From the NCBI GenBank assembly GCA_964548275.1, contig CAZJQI010000054.1:1-29170 (forward strand): a stretch of 29,170 nt of DNA. The letters run 5' to 3'. The DNA comes from JAUVUV01 sp964548275 (lineage in GTDB: Bacteria > Gemmatimonadota > Glassbacteria > GWA2-58-10). A program made the translations under genes and the position numbers. Under the pieces are notes generated by a model. The model saw nothing but the letters and a program-made list of their open reading frames with translations. It was not told the DNA's origin and did not search any database. Positions 1-7,458 of this stretch are shown piece after piece; the stretch's first letter is position 1, and each line of letters begins with the position of its first letter.

Positions 1-277
1 TATACAGTTGGGGCCTGGTACCCGAAATCGGGATCACGGATTTCAGGGATTCACACAAAAATCACACTGATACCTCGCGACTCTGCCGCAGGGTAGTTCA
101 TTATTAACCAACCGTTCAGTTTAACTAAATGGTTGATTTATTGTAAATCATTTTCCGGTTTCTGTCAAGTATTTTTCTCTAAAAAATTTCTCTCCTGGTA
201 TAGTATTTGCAAGCACGCTGTTGACACTAATATCGCCTTTTTTGCAATTCCAGATTTACTCACCCTATGAACTGTTT

Positions 278-1174
278 ATGTCAGAATCGATAATAAAAAT
301 AGTCCGCCAAACTCTGCATTTTTTTCCCCTCATTGCCCTGATTCTGCTATTCGGCTGCAGCGACTCGCGGATTTCGAACAACCTTTTCTCCCCCACTGAC
401 AGAGAGAATCAGCCGGATGATGGGACTTTGCAGGCCGCTTCCAGTCTCTCCTTTGACATCAGGCTCAAAGTTCAGCCCGGCAGCCCGGCTCCCTTTCCGC
501 AGCTCGCCGTGGCCCGTGATGACACTACCACGGACAGTCTCAACCTTTATATCGATGTGGAGATAGAAAATGTCGGACCGCAGGTCGTGTTCCTGCCGGA
601 GGAGGCTGATTCGCTTAATTTAGAGGCGAGAGTGACTTTCGTGGATCTTCCCTATAAGAAGCATTTCTATATGGGCCGGCTGAAACTGGTGGTAGGCTGG
701 ACTGAGGGTGGCCGTCAGGCGAGTGAGGTTTACGAGACCGAGTTCTCCGCCGACTCATCAGTTCTTTTCAGGATTCCGCTGAGCCGCGTTGACTCATTCC
801 ACATCGGGGATAATGTCGCTGTTTATGGAGAGGTGCTTGCTCCGGGCCGCTTTATGTATGCCATGACCGTGCGACGGTTTGATACTGCCACCCCGCCCCA
901 GGATACTGCCCCTGACCTGGTGGGCTTTATCAAAAGTATTGATGAGCTTCACAAGCGCATGTACGTGTCGAACGCTACGGTGGTGCTCACGGACTCGACC
1001 AGGATAGAAAATTCCGCGGGAGAGTCGATCACTTCCGACAAACTGTCGCAGGGAAAAAACGAATTCACAATCACGGCAATGGCCTGGGCATATACCATCG
1101 GAGTTGGCATGACCGCCAATGGCTGGGAGTTTAAACGCTTCACGGTCTATGTCGGCCGCCAAATCTCTCAATGA
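278..1174 (+). CDS. Putative lipoprotein of unknown function
   Basis: About 298 residues from the ATG at 278. An upstream in-frame TTG at 221 would add 19 residues before the signal peptide, so the ATG is preferred, although no clear Shine-Dalgarno precedes it. The N-terminus has a short charged region, a hydrophobic stretch (FFPLIALILLF) and a lipobox ending FGC with the cysteine at residue 27, followed by SDS. This predicts a type II signal peptide and lipid anchoring. The mature part is acidic, rich in Asp, Thr and Ser, and alternates hydrophobic and polar residues as beta-sandwich proteins do. A Pro/Thr/Asp linker lies near residues 205-215. I recognise no named family. It stands alone, with no operon partner on either side. 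LspA, encoded later in the window, would be its processing enzyme. The gene is likely real; its function is unknown. Confidence 0.65.
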   Translation: MSESIIKIVRQTLHFFPLIALILLFGCSDSRISNNLFSPTDRENQPDDGTLQAASSLSFDIRLKVQPGSPAPFPQLAVARDDTTTDSLNLYIDVEIENVGPQVVFLPEEADSLNLEARVTFVDLPYKKHFYMGRLKLVVGWTEGGRQASEVYETEFSADSSVLFRIPLSRVDSFHIGDNVAVYGEVLAPGRFMYAMTVRRFDTATPPQDTAPDLVGFIKSIDELHKRMYVSNATVVLTDSTRIENSAGESITSDKLSQGKNEFTITAMAWAYTIGVGMTANGWEFKRFTVYVGRQISQ

Positions 1175-1258
1175 ACCCTTCCAGATAATCAATGGCTCTG
1201 TAGAGATACGATATCTTAATAGCATTGTAAACCGCTGTTGTTTTTTCCCTTTTCACTC

Positions 1259-1287
1259 TTGACAGCTAATACTTTTTTTAATAGTAT
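1259..1287 (+). promoter_or_regulatory. Candidate sigma70-type promoter for the acidic mini-protein
   Basis: A perfect -35 TTGACA (1259-1264) is followed, after 17 bases, by TAGTAT (1282-1287, four of six matches to TATAAT). It would give a leader of about 110 bases before the ATG at 1400. Two more TTGACA hexamers at 1358-1363 and 1377-1382 have no good -10 at the right distance. This is a sequence match only, with no experimental support. Confidence 0.4.
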
Positions 1288-1399
1288 AAGTCGACTTTTT
1301 TTAGGACGATCTTTTTGTTGCCGTAACCTTCTTATTTGCAGAGAGTTATGTGGTCTCTTGACAACTTTCCTTTTTCTTGACACGCTACTTGGAGGGGCG

Positions 1400-1591
1400 A
1401 TGAACAGTTTTTCATACGGCGATGATTCCCTGGAAGAAGAGTTCGATGATTTCGATGAATTCGAAGATGAGGATTTGGAAGAAGAATTGCTCGATGATGA
1501 ACTCGACGACGAGGAGGACGAATTAGACACGGAAGAGTACTTAGAAGAAAAAATTGAAGATATTGACGATTACGAAAATGATTATGACTGA
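1400..1591 (+). CDS. Extremely acidic 63-residue protein
   Basis: The ATG at 1400 follows a good ribosome binding site (GGAGGGG, 1391-1397). The open frame runs further upstream to 1238, but that part lacks a ribosome site and has a different, Phe/Leu/Cys-rich composition, so the short form is chosen. The product has 63 residues, of which 37 are Asp or Glu; the only basic residue is Lys51 and there is no Arg. Acidic runs are broken at intervals by Phe, Leu, Ile or Tyr, a pattern seen in acidic tails, DNA mimics and disordered chaperone-like segments. There is no signal peptide, membrane helix or cysteine. I do not recognise a family. It has a plausible promoter of its own and is followed by about 500 non-coding bases. 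Low complexity makes homology unreliable; the ribosome site is the best evidence that it is expressed. Confidence 0.6.
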   Translation: MNSFSYGDDSLEEEFDDFDEFEDEDLEEELLDDELDDEEDELDTEEYLEEKIEDIDDYENDYD

Positions 1592-2075
1592 GATCGGCAA
1601 AGCAGGCGGCATCTTGTCAGGCTAGAACCTGATAGCGAACGAATATTGTCTTTTGCAGTAATCGTAAAACCTCTTAGGCAATTTCTATTTACTTTTGGAT
1701 TTGTGAGTTTCCGGTTTGGACGTCAATGCGGTCCATTAAGTATTGTGTTTTACAGCTCGGAATTTATTTTTATCATCATCTCATTCCTTAAACAAGCAAC
1801 CCATTACCAGGATACCTTTGTTACCGGACTCACCATTTGCCGCTTCCTGGCCTTGCTTGAAGCAGTTAGCAGAAGACCGAACACATAAAATCCGGCTTGT
1901 TATCGTTGCTGGACTGTGTTGAATCGCATGAGCGGGGATACTGAACCATTCATTTGAGGTTCCGACCAGAGCTGTCGTTACTGGAATTGCCTGTTTTGTT
2001 AAGATTACTGCTGTGTCCTTGAAAAATTGAGGGCACAAAAGACAGCGAGGACCGAAATAGCCCTTTCATAGCAAT
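1592..2075. other. Long non-coding stretch upstream of lysA
   Basis: About 480 bases with no convincing gene. Short frames on both strands lack ribosome binding sites and protein-like composition. I see a small inverted repeat, TCAGG with CCTGA (about 1618-1633). No tRNA or rRNA is visible. I could not match the conserved core of the lysine riboswitch. Because the stretch ends in a terminator next to lysA, it may be a leader, the 3' end of the upstream transcript, or a small RNA. Confidence 0.5.
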
Positions 2076-2108
2076 CCGCTGGCCAGCCATATTGGACAGC
2101 GGTTTTTT
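2076..2108 (+). terminator. Intrinsic terminator or attenuator just before lysA
   Basis: The arms CCGCTG (2076-2081) and CAGCGG (2097-2102) pair perfectly. An inner CCA/TGG pairing adds to the stem, and six T residues follow directly (2103-2108). The lysA start lies only 28 bases downstream, leaving almost no room for a separate promoter. The element is therefore either an attenuator in the lysA leader or the end of an upstream transcript that lysA transcription must cross. A possible competing pairing is CAGCG (2043-2047) with CGCTG (2077-2081). Confidence 0.6.
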
Positions 2109-2136
2109 ATATCCGATAAATTGTCTGGGAGTGGAA

Positions 2137-3378
2137 ATGACGGAATTTACCTATCGCAATGGGGAGCTTTTTTGCGAAGAGGTCTCTATTGCGGAAATCG
2201 CCCAATATGCTGGAACGCCTTGCTTCGTTTACAGCAGTCGAGCGCTTTTGAATGCATATTTTGCACTGGATAAAGCTTTTGCGGAGCTCGATCACCTGAT
2301 CTGTTACTCAATCAAAAGCAATGCCAACCTTGCTGTGCTCAACCTTCTGGCAAGCCACGGTGCGGGCATGGATATCGTAAGCCAGGGTGAGCTTTACCGG
2401 GCACTCAAGGCTGGTGTGCCCCCAGAGCGGATAGTTTACAGCGGGGTGGGCAAATCCGGGGCTGAAATCCGAGACGGTCTCGAAAGCGGCATTCTTTTTT
2501 TCAACGTGGAAAGCATCCCGGAACTGGAGGCAATCAATCGCCTGGCAGCAGCTCTCGGAAAGACCGCCCCGATCAGCCTCCGGATCAACCCCGACGTGGA
2601 AAGCAATACACACGAATATACCTCTACCGGGAAAAAAGAGTCTAAGTTCGGCATTCCATATGATGAAGCCCTCCAGGCCTACACAAAAGCCGCCGAGTTT
2701 GAAAACCTCAGGCTGATCGGAATCGACACGCATATCGGCTCGCAGATCACCCAGGTGGAGCCTTTTGTCACAGCTTTTGCAAAAATAGCCGACTTATTCA
2801 TCCAACTGCGCAACGAGGGATTTGAGTTGGAGTTTTTCGATATCGGCGGCGGGTTGGGAATCAGGTACTCCGAGGAAACTCCGCCCACAGCAGCCGAGTT
2901 TGCCGAGGCCGTTCTGCCGATCCTAAAACCCCTGGACTGCAAGATAATCCTCGAACCGGGACGTTCTATCAGCGGTAATGCCGGTATATTGCTCACCCGG
3001 GTGATCCATCTCAAGCAGGCCGGGGTGAAAAATTTCGCTGTGGTTGACGCGGGAATGAATGACTTGATCAGGCCGAGCCTTTACAATACCTATCATCAGG
3101 TAAGCCTGGTAACCGAAAGTGATTCCCCGAAAGTCAAAGTGGATATTGTCGGCCCGATTTGCGAAACAGGAGACTGGCTTGCAAAAGACAGGCTTTTGCC
3201 TAAATTAGAAGAGGGTGCGCTGCTTTGCGTTCACGGCGCCGGGGCTTACAGCTTCACCATGAGTTCCAATTACAACGGCAGACCGAGGGGCGCGGAGGTG
3301 CTGGTCAACGGCGACTCTTACCGCATAGTGCGAAAAGCCGAAACACTCGAGGACCTGATACGCGGCGAGGAGATTTAA
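2137..3378 (+). CDS. lysA: Diaminopimelate decarboxylase
   Basis: A PLP enzyme of fold type III that decarboxylates meso-diaminopimelate to L-lysine, the last step of the pathway, in the cytoplasm. The product has 413 residues, normal for the family. The PLP lysine is K60 in YSIKSNAN. Other family blocks follow in order: KFGI in the barrel, HIGSQ, DIGGGLG (phosphate binding), EPGRS, GPICETGDW (with the catalytic cysteine from the partner subunit) and GAYSFTMSSNYN near the C-terminus. The ATG at 2137 is chosen because GGAG (2128-2131) sits at a proper distance; an upstream TTG at 2092 lies inside the terminator stem. dapF follows after 5 bases, so the two are probably co-transcribed. A terminator-like hairpin just upstream suggests transcription attenuation. 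Confidence 0.96.
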   Translation: MTEFTYRNGELFCEEVSIAEIAQYAGTPCFVYSSRALLNAYFALDKAFAELDHLICYSIKSNANLAVLNLLASHGAGMDIVSQGELYRALKAGVPPERIVYSGVGKSGAEIRDGLESGILFFNVESIPELEAINRLAAALGKTAPISLRINPDVESNTHEYTSTGKKESKFGIPYDEALQAYTKAAEFENLRLIGIDTHIGSQITQVEPFVTAFAKIADLFIQLRNEGFELEFFDIGGGLGIRYSEETPPTAAEFAEAVLPILKPLDCKIILEPGRSISGNAGILLTRVIHLKQAGVKNFAVVDAGMNDLIRPSLYNTYHQVSLVTESDSPKVKVDIVGPICETGDWLAKDRLLPKLEEGALLCVHGAGAYSFTMSSNYNGRPRGAEVLVNGDSYRIVRKAETLEDLIRGEEI

Positions 3379-3383
3379 ATTCG

Positions 3384-4232
3384 ATGCTGGAATTCGTTAA
3401 AATGCACGGGCTGGGCAACGACTATATTTTTATCGACTGCCTGGACATCGCCCCGCCGGCAGACCCCGGCTCTCTTTCCCGAAAGATGAGCGACCGCCAT
3501 TTCGGTGCTGGATCAGACGGCTTGGTGCTGATTCTTCCGCCGGAAACCAAATCCGGTCACTGCCGGATGAGGATGTTCAATGCTGACGGCAGCGAGGCGG
3601 AAATGTGCGGCAACGCTATCCGCTGCCTGGCGAAACTCGTTTACGAACGGGGCAAGATAGTCGAAAAAAGGATGCGTGTAGAGACCGGGGCCGGTCTGTT
3701 AAGTCTCGATCTGGAGGTGGAGGACGGCAAAGTGCCAGCGGTGCGTGTGGACATGGGTCCTCCCAGGTTCTCCCCGGCAGATATCGGCGTACGTCTTCAG
3801 GGAAAACGGATTATCGAGCAAACGATAGAAGCCGACGGCCGTGCTTTCGAGATTTCCTGTGTTTCCATGGGCAATCCCCACACGGTGATTTTCCTTGATG
3901 AGCCGGTGGAGGATTTCCCGGTTGCGCGGTACGGGCCGGCAGTGGAGAACAACCCTCTTTTTATCAACCGCACGAATGTCGAGTTTGTCAATGTGCGCGG
4001 CAAAAACAAATTGCGCCAGCGCACCTGGGAGCGCGGATCAGGAGAAACCCTGGCCTGCGGCACAGGCGCCTGCTCCGTGGCAGTGGCCTCGATCCTGACC
4101 GGGAGATGTTCCCCTGGCACGGTCGAAATCCAGTTGAACGGAGGCTGGCTTTCAACCCTATGGCAAGAGGGCGAAAACGTGTTCATGACCGGACCGGCAG
4201 AGGAAGTTTACACAGGCTGCTGGCCGGAGTAG
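3384..4232 (+). CDS. dapF: Diaminopimelate epimerase
   Basis: Interconverts LL- and meso-diaminopimelate without a cofactor, by a two-cysteine acid/base mechanism in the cytoplasm. The product has 282 residues, typical of the family. The opening KMHGLGNDYIFID is the classic N-terminal signature. Both catalytic cysteines are present: C75 in EMCGNAIRC and C225 in ACGTGACS. The ATG at 3384 lies 5 bases after the lysA stop. GAGGAG at 3367-3372, inside the lysA end, is the likely ribosome site, with slightly long spacing. The frame stays open far upstream into lysA, but that part is an out-of-frame shadow. Gene order lysA-dapF-dapL fits a single operon; meso-DAP is the substrate of LysA and also the peptidoglycan cross-linking residue. 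Confidence 0.96.
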   Translation: MLEFVKMHGLGNDYIFIDCLDIAPPADPGSLSRKMSDRHFGAGSDGLVLILPPETKSGHCRMRMFNADGSEAEMCGNAIRCLAKLVYERGKIVEKRMRVETGAGLLSLDLEVEDGKVPAVRVDMGPPRFSPADIGVRLQGKRIIEQTIEADGRAFEISCVSMGNPHTVIFLDEPVEDFPVARYGPAVENNPLFINRTNVEFVNVRGKNKLRQRTWERGSGETLACGTGACSVAVASILTGRCSPGTVEIQLNGGWLSTLWQEGENVFMTGPAEEVYTGCWPE

Positions 4233-4269
4233 TCAGAGCAAATATCTTTATCACGCTGGAGTTTTGCAG

Positions 4270-5505
4270 ATGCCGGATCCTTTGATTCAGGAGCTTTTTG
4301 CCGAGCGGATCGGCGGGAAAGATTTCGGGAAAGATACAACAGTCTACAAGTTCGAAAAAATAAAACGGGCCAAGCGCGCCGCGATGGCGGCCACTCCGGG
4401 GATCGAGCTGATCGATCTGGGGGTTGGAGAACCGGACGGCATGACCCCTGAGCTGATTGTCGAGACCCTGGCCGCAGAGGCCCGCAAACCCGAAAACCGT
4501 GGATACACTGACAACGGCATAGCTGAATTCCGCGAAGCCGCCGCGTGTTATATGGATAAAGTATTCGGTGTCAAGGGGCTTGATCCGCAGACTCAGATCA
4601 ATCACTCGATAGGCAGTAAAAGCGCGCTTGCGCTTCTGCCCAGCGCCCTTGTCGACCCGGGAGATGTTGTGCTGATGACCGTGCCGGGCTACCCTGTTTT
4701 CGGCACTCACAGCAACTGGTACGGGGCAAAGGTGGTAAACCTGCCGCTGACAGAGGAGAACTGCTTTCTTCCCGAGCTGGATTCGATAGGCGGTGAAACA
4801 GCCCGAGGAGCCAAGGTGCTGGTGCTGAATTATCCCAATAACCCCACAGGCAAGTGCGCCACCAGGGAATTTTTCAGCCGCGTGGTGGAATTCGCCCACC
4901 GGCACAAGGTTGCAGTTATTCAGGACGCGGCTTATGCAGCTCTGGTTTACGGTCGCAATCCGCTGTCGTTTCTCTCCATAGACGGCGCAATGGAGGTGGG
5001 TATCGAGCTTCACTCCCTGTCTAAATCCTACAACATGACAGGCTGGCGGATCGGGTTTGTCTGTGGCAACGAGAGGCTGATGAAAGCGTTCGCCGAGGTC
5101 AAGGATCACTCGGACAGCGGCCAGTTCGCCGCAATCCAGAAAGCGGCCATTGTCGGCCTGGATAACCCGCAGTTCACCGAGGAAATCTGCCTGAAATACG
5201 AGCGCAAGCTTAAACTTCTCTGTGAGGTTTTTGCCGGACTGGGCTTTACGGTCAGAATGCCGGAAGGGACTTTCTACATTTACATGAAAACTCCGAAAGG
5301 CATTGCCGGCGGTGAGCGTTTCGCCACGGCTGAGGACTGCTCCCAGTATTTAATCCGCGAGCACCTTATTTCCACTGTACCGGAGCACACAGCAGGGCCG
5401 TACCTCCGGTTGAGCGCAACGTTTATTGCGCCAACGCCCGAAGAGGAGAAACGGATTGCGGCCGAAATCACAAAACGGCTGGATGGAGTCAGGTTTGAAT
5501 TTTAA
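4270..5505 (+). CDS. dapL: LL-diaminopimelate aminotransferase (DapL-type)
   Basis: A fold type I PLP aminotransferase of 411 residues. The PLP lysine is K252 in SLSKSYNMTGWRIGF. The N-terminal block ends in LIDLGVGEPDG, and NYPNNPTG is the usual Asn-containing PLP motif. By family knowledge DapL converts tetrahydrodipicolinate straight to LL-diaminopimelate using glutamate, bypassing the succinylase (dapD/C/E) branch. The assignment rests on similarity to DapL-like sequences and on position: it sits between dapF and dapA, and none of dapD, dapC or dapE is in the cluster. A general class I/II aminotransferase is the alternative. The ATG at 4270 is preferred over the TTG at 4264. It lies 37 bases after dapF, and I see no strong ribosome site. 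Confidence 0.85.
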   Translation: MPDPLIQELFAERIGGKDFGKDTTVYKFEKIKRAKRAAMAATPGIELIDLGVGEPDGMTPELIVETLAAEARKPENRGYTDNGIAEFREAAACYMDKVFGVKGLDPQTQINHSIGSKSALALLPSALVDPGDVVLMTVPGYPVFGTHSNWYGAKVVNLPLTEENCFLPELDSIGGETARGAKVLVLNYPNNPTGKCATREFFSRVVEFAHRHKVAVIQDAAYAALVYGRNPLSFLSIDGAMEVGIELHSLSKSYNMTGWRIGFVCGNERLMKAFAEVKDHSDSGQFAAIQKAAIVGLDNPQFTEEICLKYERKLKLLCEVFAGLGFTVRMPEGTFYIYMKTPKGIAGGERFATAEDCSQYLIREHLISTVPEHTAGPYLRLSATFIAPTPEEEKRIAAEITKRLDGVRFEF

Positions 5506-5522
5506 ATCGGGATGCTGTAAAG

Positions 5523-5550
5523 CTGGCAAAGTGACGAAAACAAGTATATT
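5523..5550 (+). promoter_or_regulatory. Candidate promoter before dapA
   Basis: CTGGCA (5523-5528) and TATATT (5545-5550) are separated by 16 bases and match the sigma70 consensus at four and five of six positions. The element lies in the 72-base gap between dapL and dapA, ahead of a very strong ribosome site, and could drive dapA-dapB separately from lysA-dapF-dapL. Confidence 0.35.
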
Positions 5551-5577
5551 TTCCTTTCCTTATATAAAGGAGGAAAC

Positions 5578-6444
5578 ATGTTCAAGGGCTCGATAGTCGC
5601 ACTGGTTACTCCTTTCAGCAACGGTGAAATCGACGAGAAAGCCCTGGGCGGGCTGGTCGATTTTCACATTGAAAACGGCACGAGCGCGATCCTCCCTTGC
5701 GGAACAACTGGTGAAAGTGCCACCATGGACCATGCCGAGCACATGAGGGTGATCCAGGTGGTGATCGAGGCCGCCTCGGGCAGGATCCCGGTGATTGCCG
5801 GCACGGGAAGCAACAGTACCGCCGAGGCGATCTATCTCACCAGGGAGGCGGTAAAGATGCGCGCCGAGGCTGCTCTTCTGGTAAGTCCCTATTACAACAA
5901 GCCCACACAGGAAGGGCTCTTTCAGCACTATAAGGCCGTGGCCGAATCAGCGGACATCCCGATAATTCTCTATAACGTGCCTTCCCGCACAGGAAAAAAT
6001 ATCGAGCCCGGGACTGTCGCCCGATTGAGTGAAATAGAGAACGTGGTAGCAATCAAGGAAGCCTCGGGAAGTCTCGACCAGTCAAGCCAGATCGCCAGCC
6101 TCTGCCACATTACTATCCTTTCCGGTGATGACTCGCTGACACTGCCGTTGATGTCGATCGGGGCAACGGGCGTGGTTTCCGTGGCTGCAAATGTAGTTCC
6201 TGAACTGGTGGCGAAAATGACCGGCGCCTGGCTGGACGGGGATCCCAAGACTGCCAGAAAGATGCATTTCGAGCTTTTCCCGCTTTTCAAGGCCCTTTTT
6301 ATCGAGACCAACCCGATCCCGGTCAAGGCTGCGGTAGCTGCTCTGGGCAAGATCAAGGAGGAATACCGCCTTCCGATGTGCCCGATGGCTGCCCCCAACA
6401 AGGAAAAGCTCCTCACTGTAATGCGGGATATGAATCTGATTTAA
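5578..6444 (+). CDS. dapA: 4-hydroxy-tetrahydrodipicolinate synthase
   Basis: Condenses pyruvate with aspartate semialdehyde, the first committed step of the lysine branch, in the cytoplasm. The product is a TIM-barrel class I aldolase of 288 residues. Catalytic residues are in place: Schiff-base K160 in IKEASG, Y132 in LYNVPSRTG, R137 in the same block, and T43/T44 in GTTGES. YYNKPTQEG and SGDDSLTLP complete the family pattern. The start is supported by an almost ideal AAAGGAGG at 5566-5573, the strongest ribosome site in this cluster. A candidate promoter lies just upstream. The member of the superfamily is settled by the neighbouring dapB, dapF and lysA; N-acetylneuraminate lyase or related aldolases are unlikely in this context. 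Confidence 0.96.
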   Translation: MFKGSIVALVTPFSNGEIDEKALGGLVDFHIENGTSAILPCGTTGESATMDHAEHMRVIQVVIEAASGRIPVIAGTGSNSTAEAIYLTREAVKMRAEAALLVSPYYNKPTQEGLFQHYKAVAESADIPIILYNVPSRTGKNIEPGTVARLSEIENVVAIKEASGSLDQSSQIASLCHITILSGDDSLTLPLMSIGATGVVSVAANVVPELVAKMTGAWLDGDPKTARKMHFELFPLFKALFIETNPIPVKAAVAALGKIKEEYRLPMCPMAAPNKEKLLTVMRDMNLI

Positions 6445-6541
6445 GCCACTGAACGATTTCCATGCAAGCCAGGGCAAGGCTTTTCCCGCCTTCGCCATAA
6501 CGACTTATCCTGCCAACTGACCAGGAAAGGACGCTGAACAA

Positions 6542-7348
6542 ATGATCGAAATCTGTCTTGTCGGTGCCTGCGGGCGTATGGGACAAAGGATCACCGCGGC
6601 GGTAGCCCAAAGCGGTGATACCCGGCTGTCCGGTGCAGTGGAAGCCAAAGGGCACCCCTCGCTGGGCCGGGATGCTGGTGAGGCTGCCGGGCTTTCTTCT
6701 CTGGGTGTAAAGGTCACTGACGACCTGGATTCCGCGCTCTCGCATGCCGGGGTGGTGATAGATTTTTCCCTGCCTGATTCACTAATCCACACCGTTGAAC
6801 TCTGCCAGGCCAGAGGTATCCCGCTGGTCAGCGGAGTAACCGGCATCCCGGAAAACGGCGCGCAGATCCTGCGTCAGGCCGCAAGCAAAATCGCGCTAGT
6901 CTGGGCCCCGAATATGAGCGTGGGAGTGAACCTGATGTTCAAGATCGCCGCCCTTGTTTCCTCTGTTCTGGGCGATGATTTCGACGTGGAGATTTATGAG
7001 ACCCACCACCGATTCAAACAAGACGCCCCGAGCGGCACAGCCAAGCGCCTGGCTGAGGTAATCGCCGAAAGCCTCGGGCGAGACCTGGCCGAGGTGGCCT
7101 GTTACGGCCGCATAGGGATTACCGGCGAGCGGGACAGCAAACAAATCGCGATCCATTCCATACGTGCAGGCGATGTCGTGGGAGAACATACAGTGGTTTT
7201 CGGCGGGCTTGGCGAAAGGTTCGAGATCACCCACAAAGCTCACAGCCGCGACACATTCGCGCGTGGGGCGGTCGTTGCCACGCGCTTTGCTGCCAAAGCC
7301 AGGCCGGGGCTTTACGATATGCAGGATGTGCTGGGTCTGAAAACCTGA
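6542..7348 (+). CDS. dapB: 4-hydroxy-tetrahydrodipicolinate reductase
   Basis: NAD(P)H-dependent reductase acting on the DapA product to give tetrahydrodipicolinate, the substrate of DapL. The product has 268 residues, normal for DapB. The Rossmann motif is near the N-terminus (VGACGRMGQ, residues 5-13), followed by VIDFSLPDS. The substrate-binding and catalytic block HHRFKQDAPSGTAK contains H155, H156 and K159, matching the E. coli His159/Lys163 region. The C-terminal FGGLGERFEITHKAHSR is also conserved. A ribosome site AGGAAAGGA lies just upstream of the ATG. It is 97 bases downstream of dapA with no terminator visible between them, so co-transcription is likely. Confidence 0.96.
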   Translation: MIEICLVGACGRMGQRITAAVAQSGDTRLSGAVEAKGHPSLGRDAGEAAGLSSLGVKVTDDLDSALSHAGVVIDFSLPDSLIHTVELCQARGIPLVSGVTGIPENGAQILRQAASKIALVWAPNMSVGVNLMFKIAALVSSVLGDDFDVEIYETHHRFKQDAPSGTAKRLAEVIAESLGRDLAEVACYGRIGITGERDSKQIAIHSIRAGDVVGEHTVVFGGLGERFEITHKAHSRDTFARGAVVATRFAAKARPGLYDMQDVLGLKT

Positions 7349-7458
7349 CCATCCTTTTCTGTCTGCCACGGCCGGCTTGAAAGCAACCTTTGATAACTTA
7401 CGCTACCCCCTATTATTGGCTATTACTTTTAATTACCCAAACGTTCAGGAGGCAGTCT

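Noticed and set aside
1358..1382. Two further TTGACA hexamers before the acidic protein gene
   Set aside because: Neither has a -10-like sequence at 16-18 bases, and the second is too close to the ribosome site.
1216..1530. Minus-strand open frame coding for long serine runs
   Set aside because: It is the reverse complement of the GAT/GAA/GAG codons of the acidic protein; the serine runs are a by-product and there is no ribosome site.
1646..1888. 80-codon plus-strand open frame upstream of lysA
   Set aside because: It has no ribosome site, begins with a non-ATG start, and shows no recognisable motif; the composition looks random.
1880..2075. Lysine riboswitch (L-box) upstream of lysA
   Set aside because: A short stretch near 1893-1920 vaguely resembles the 3' part of the aptamer, but the conserved 5' core and its pairing are not found, so the call is not supportable without a covariance search.
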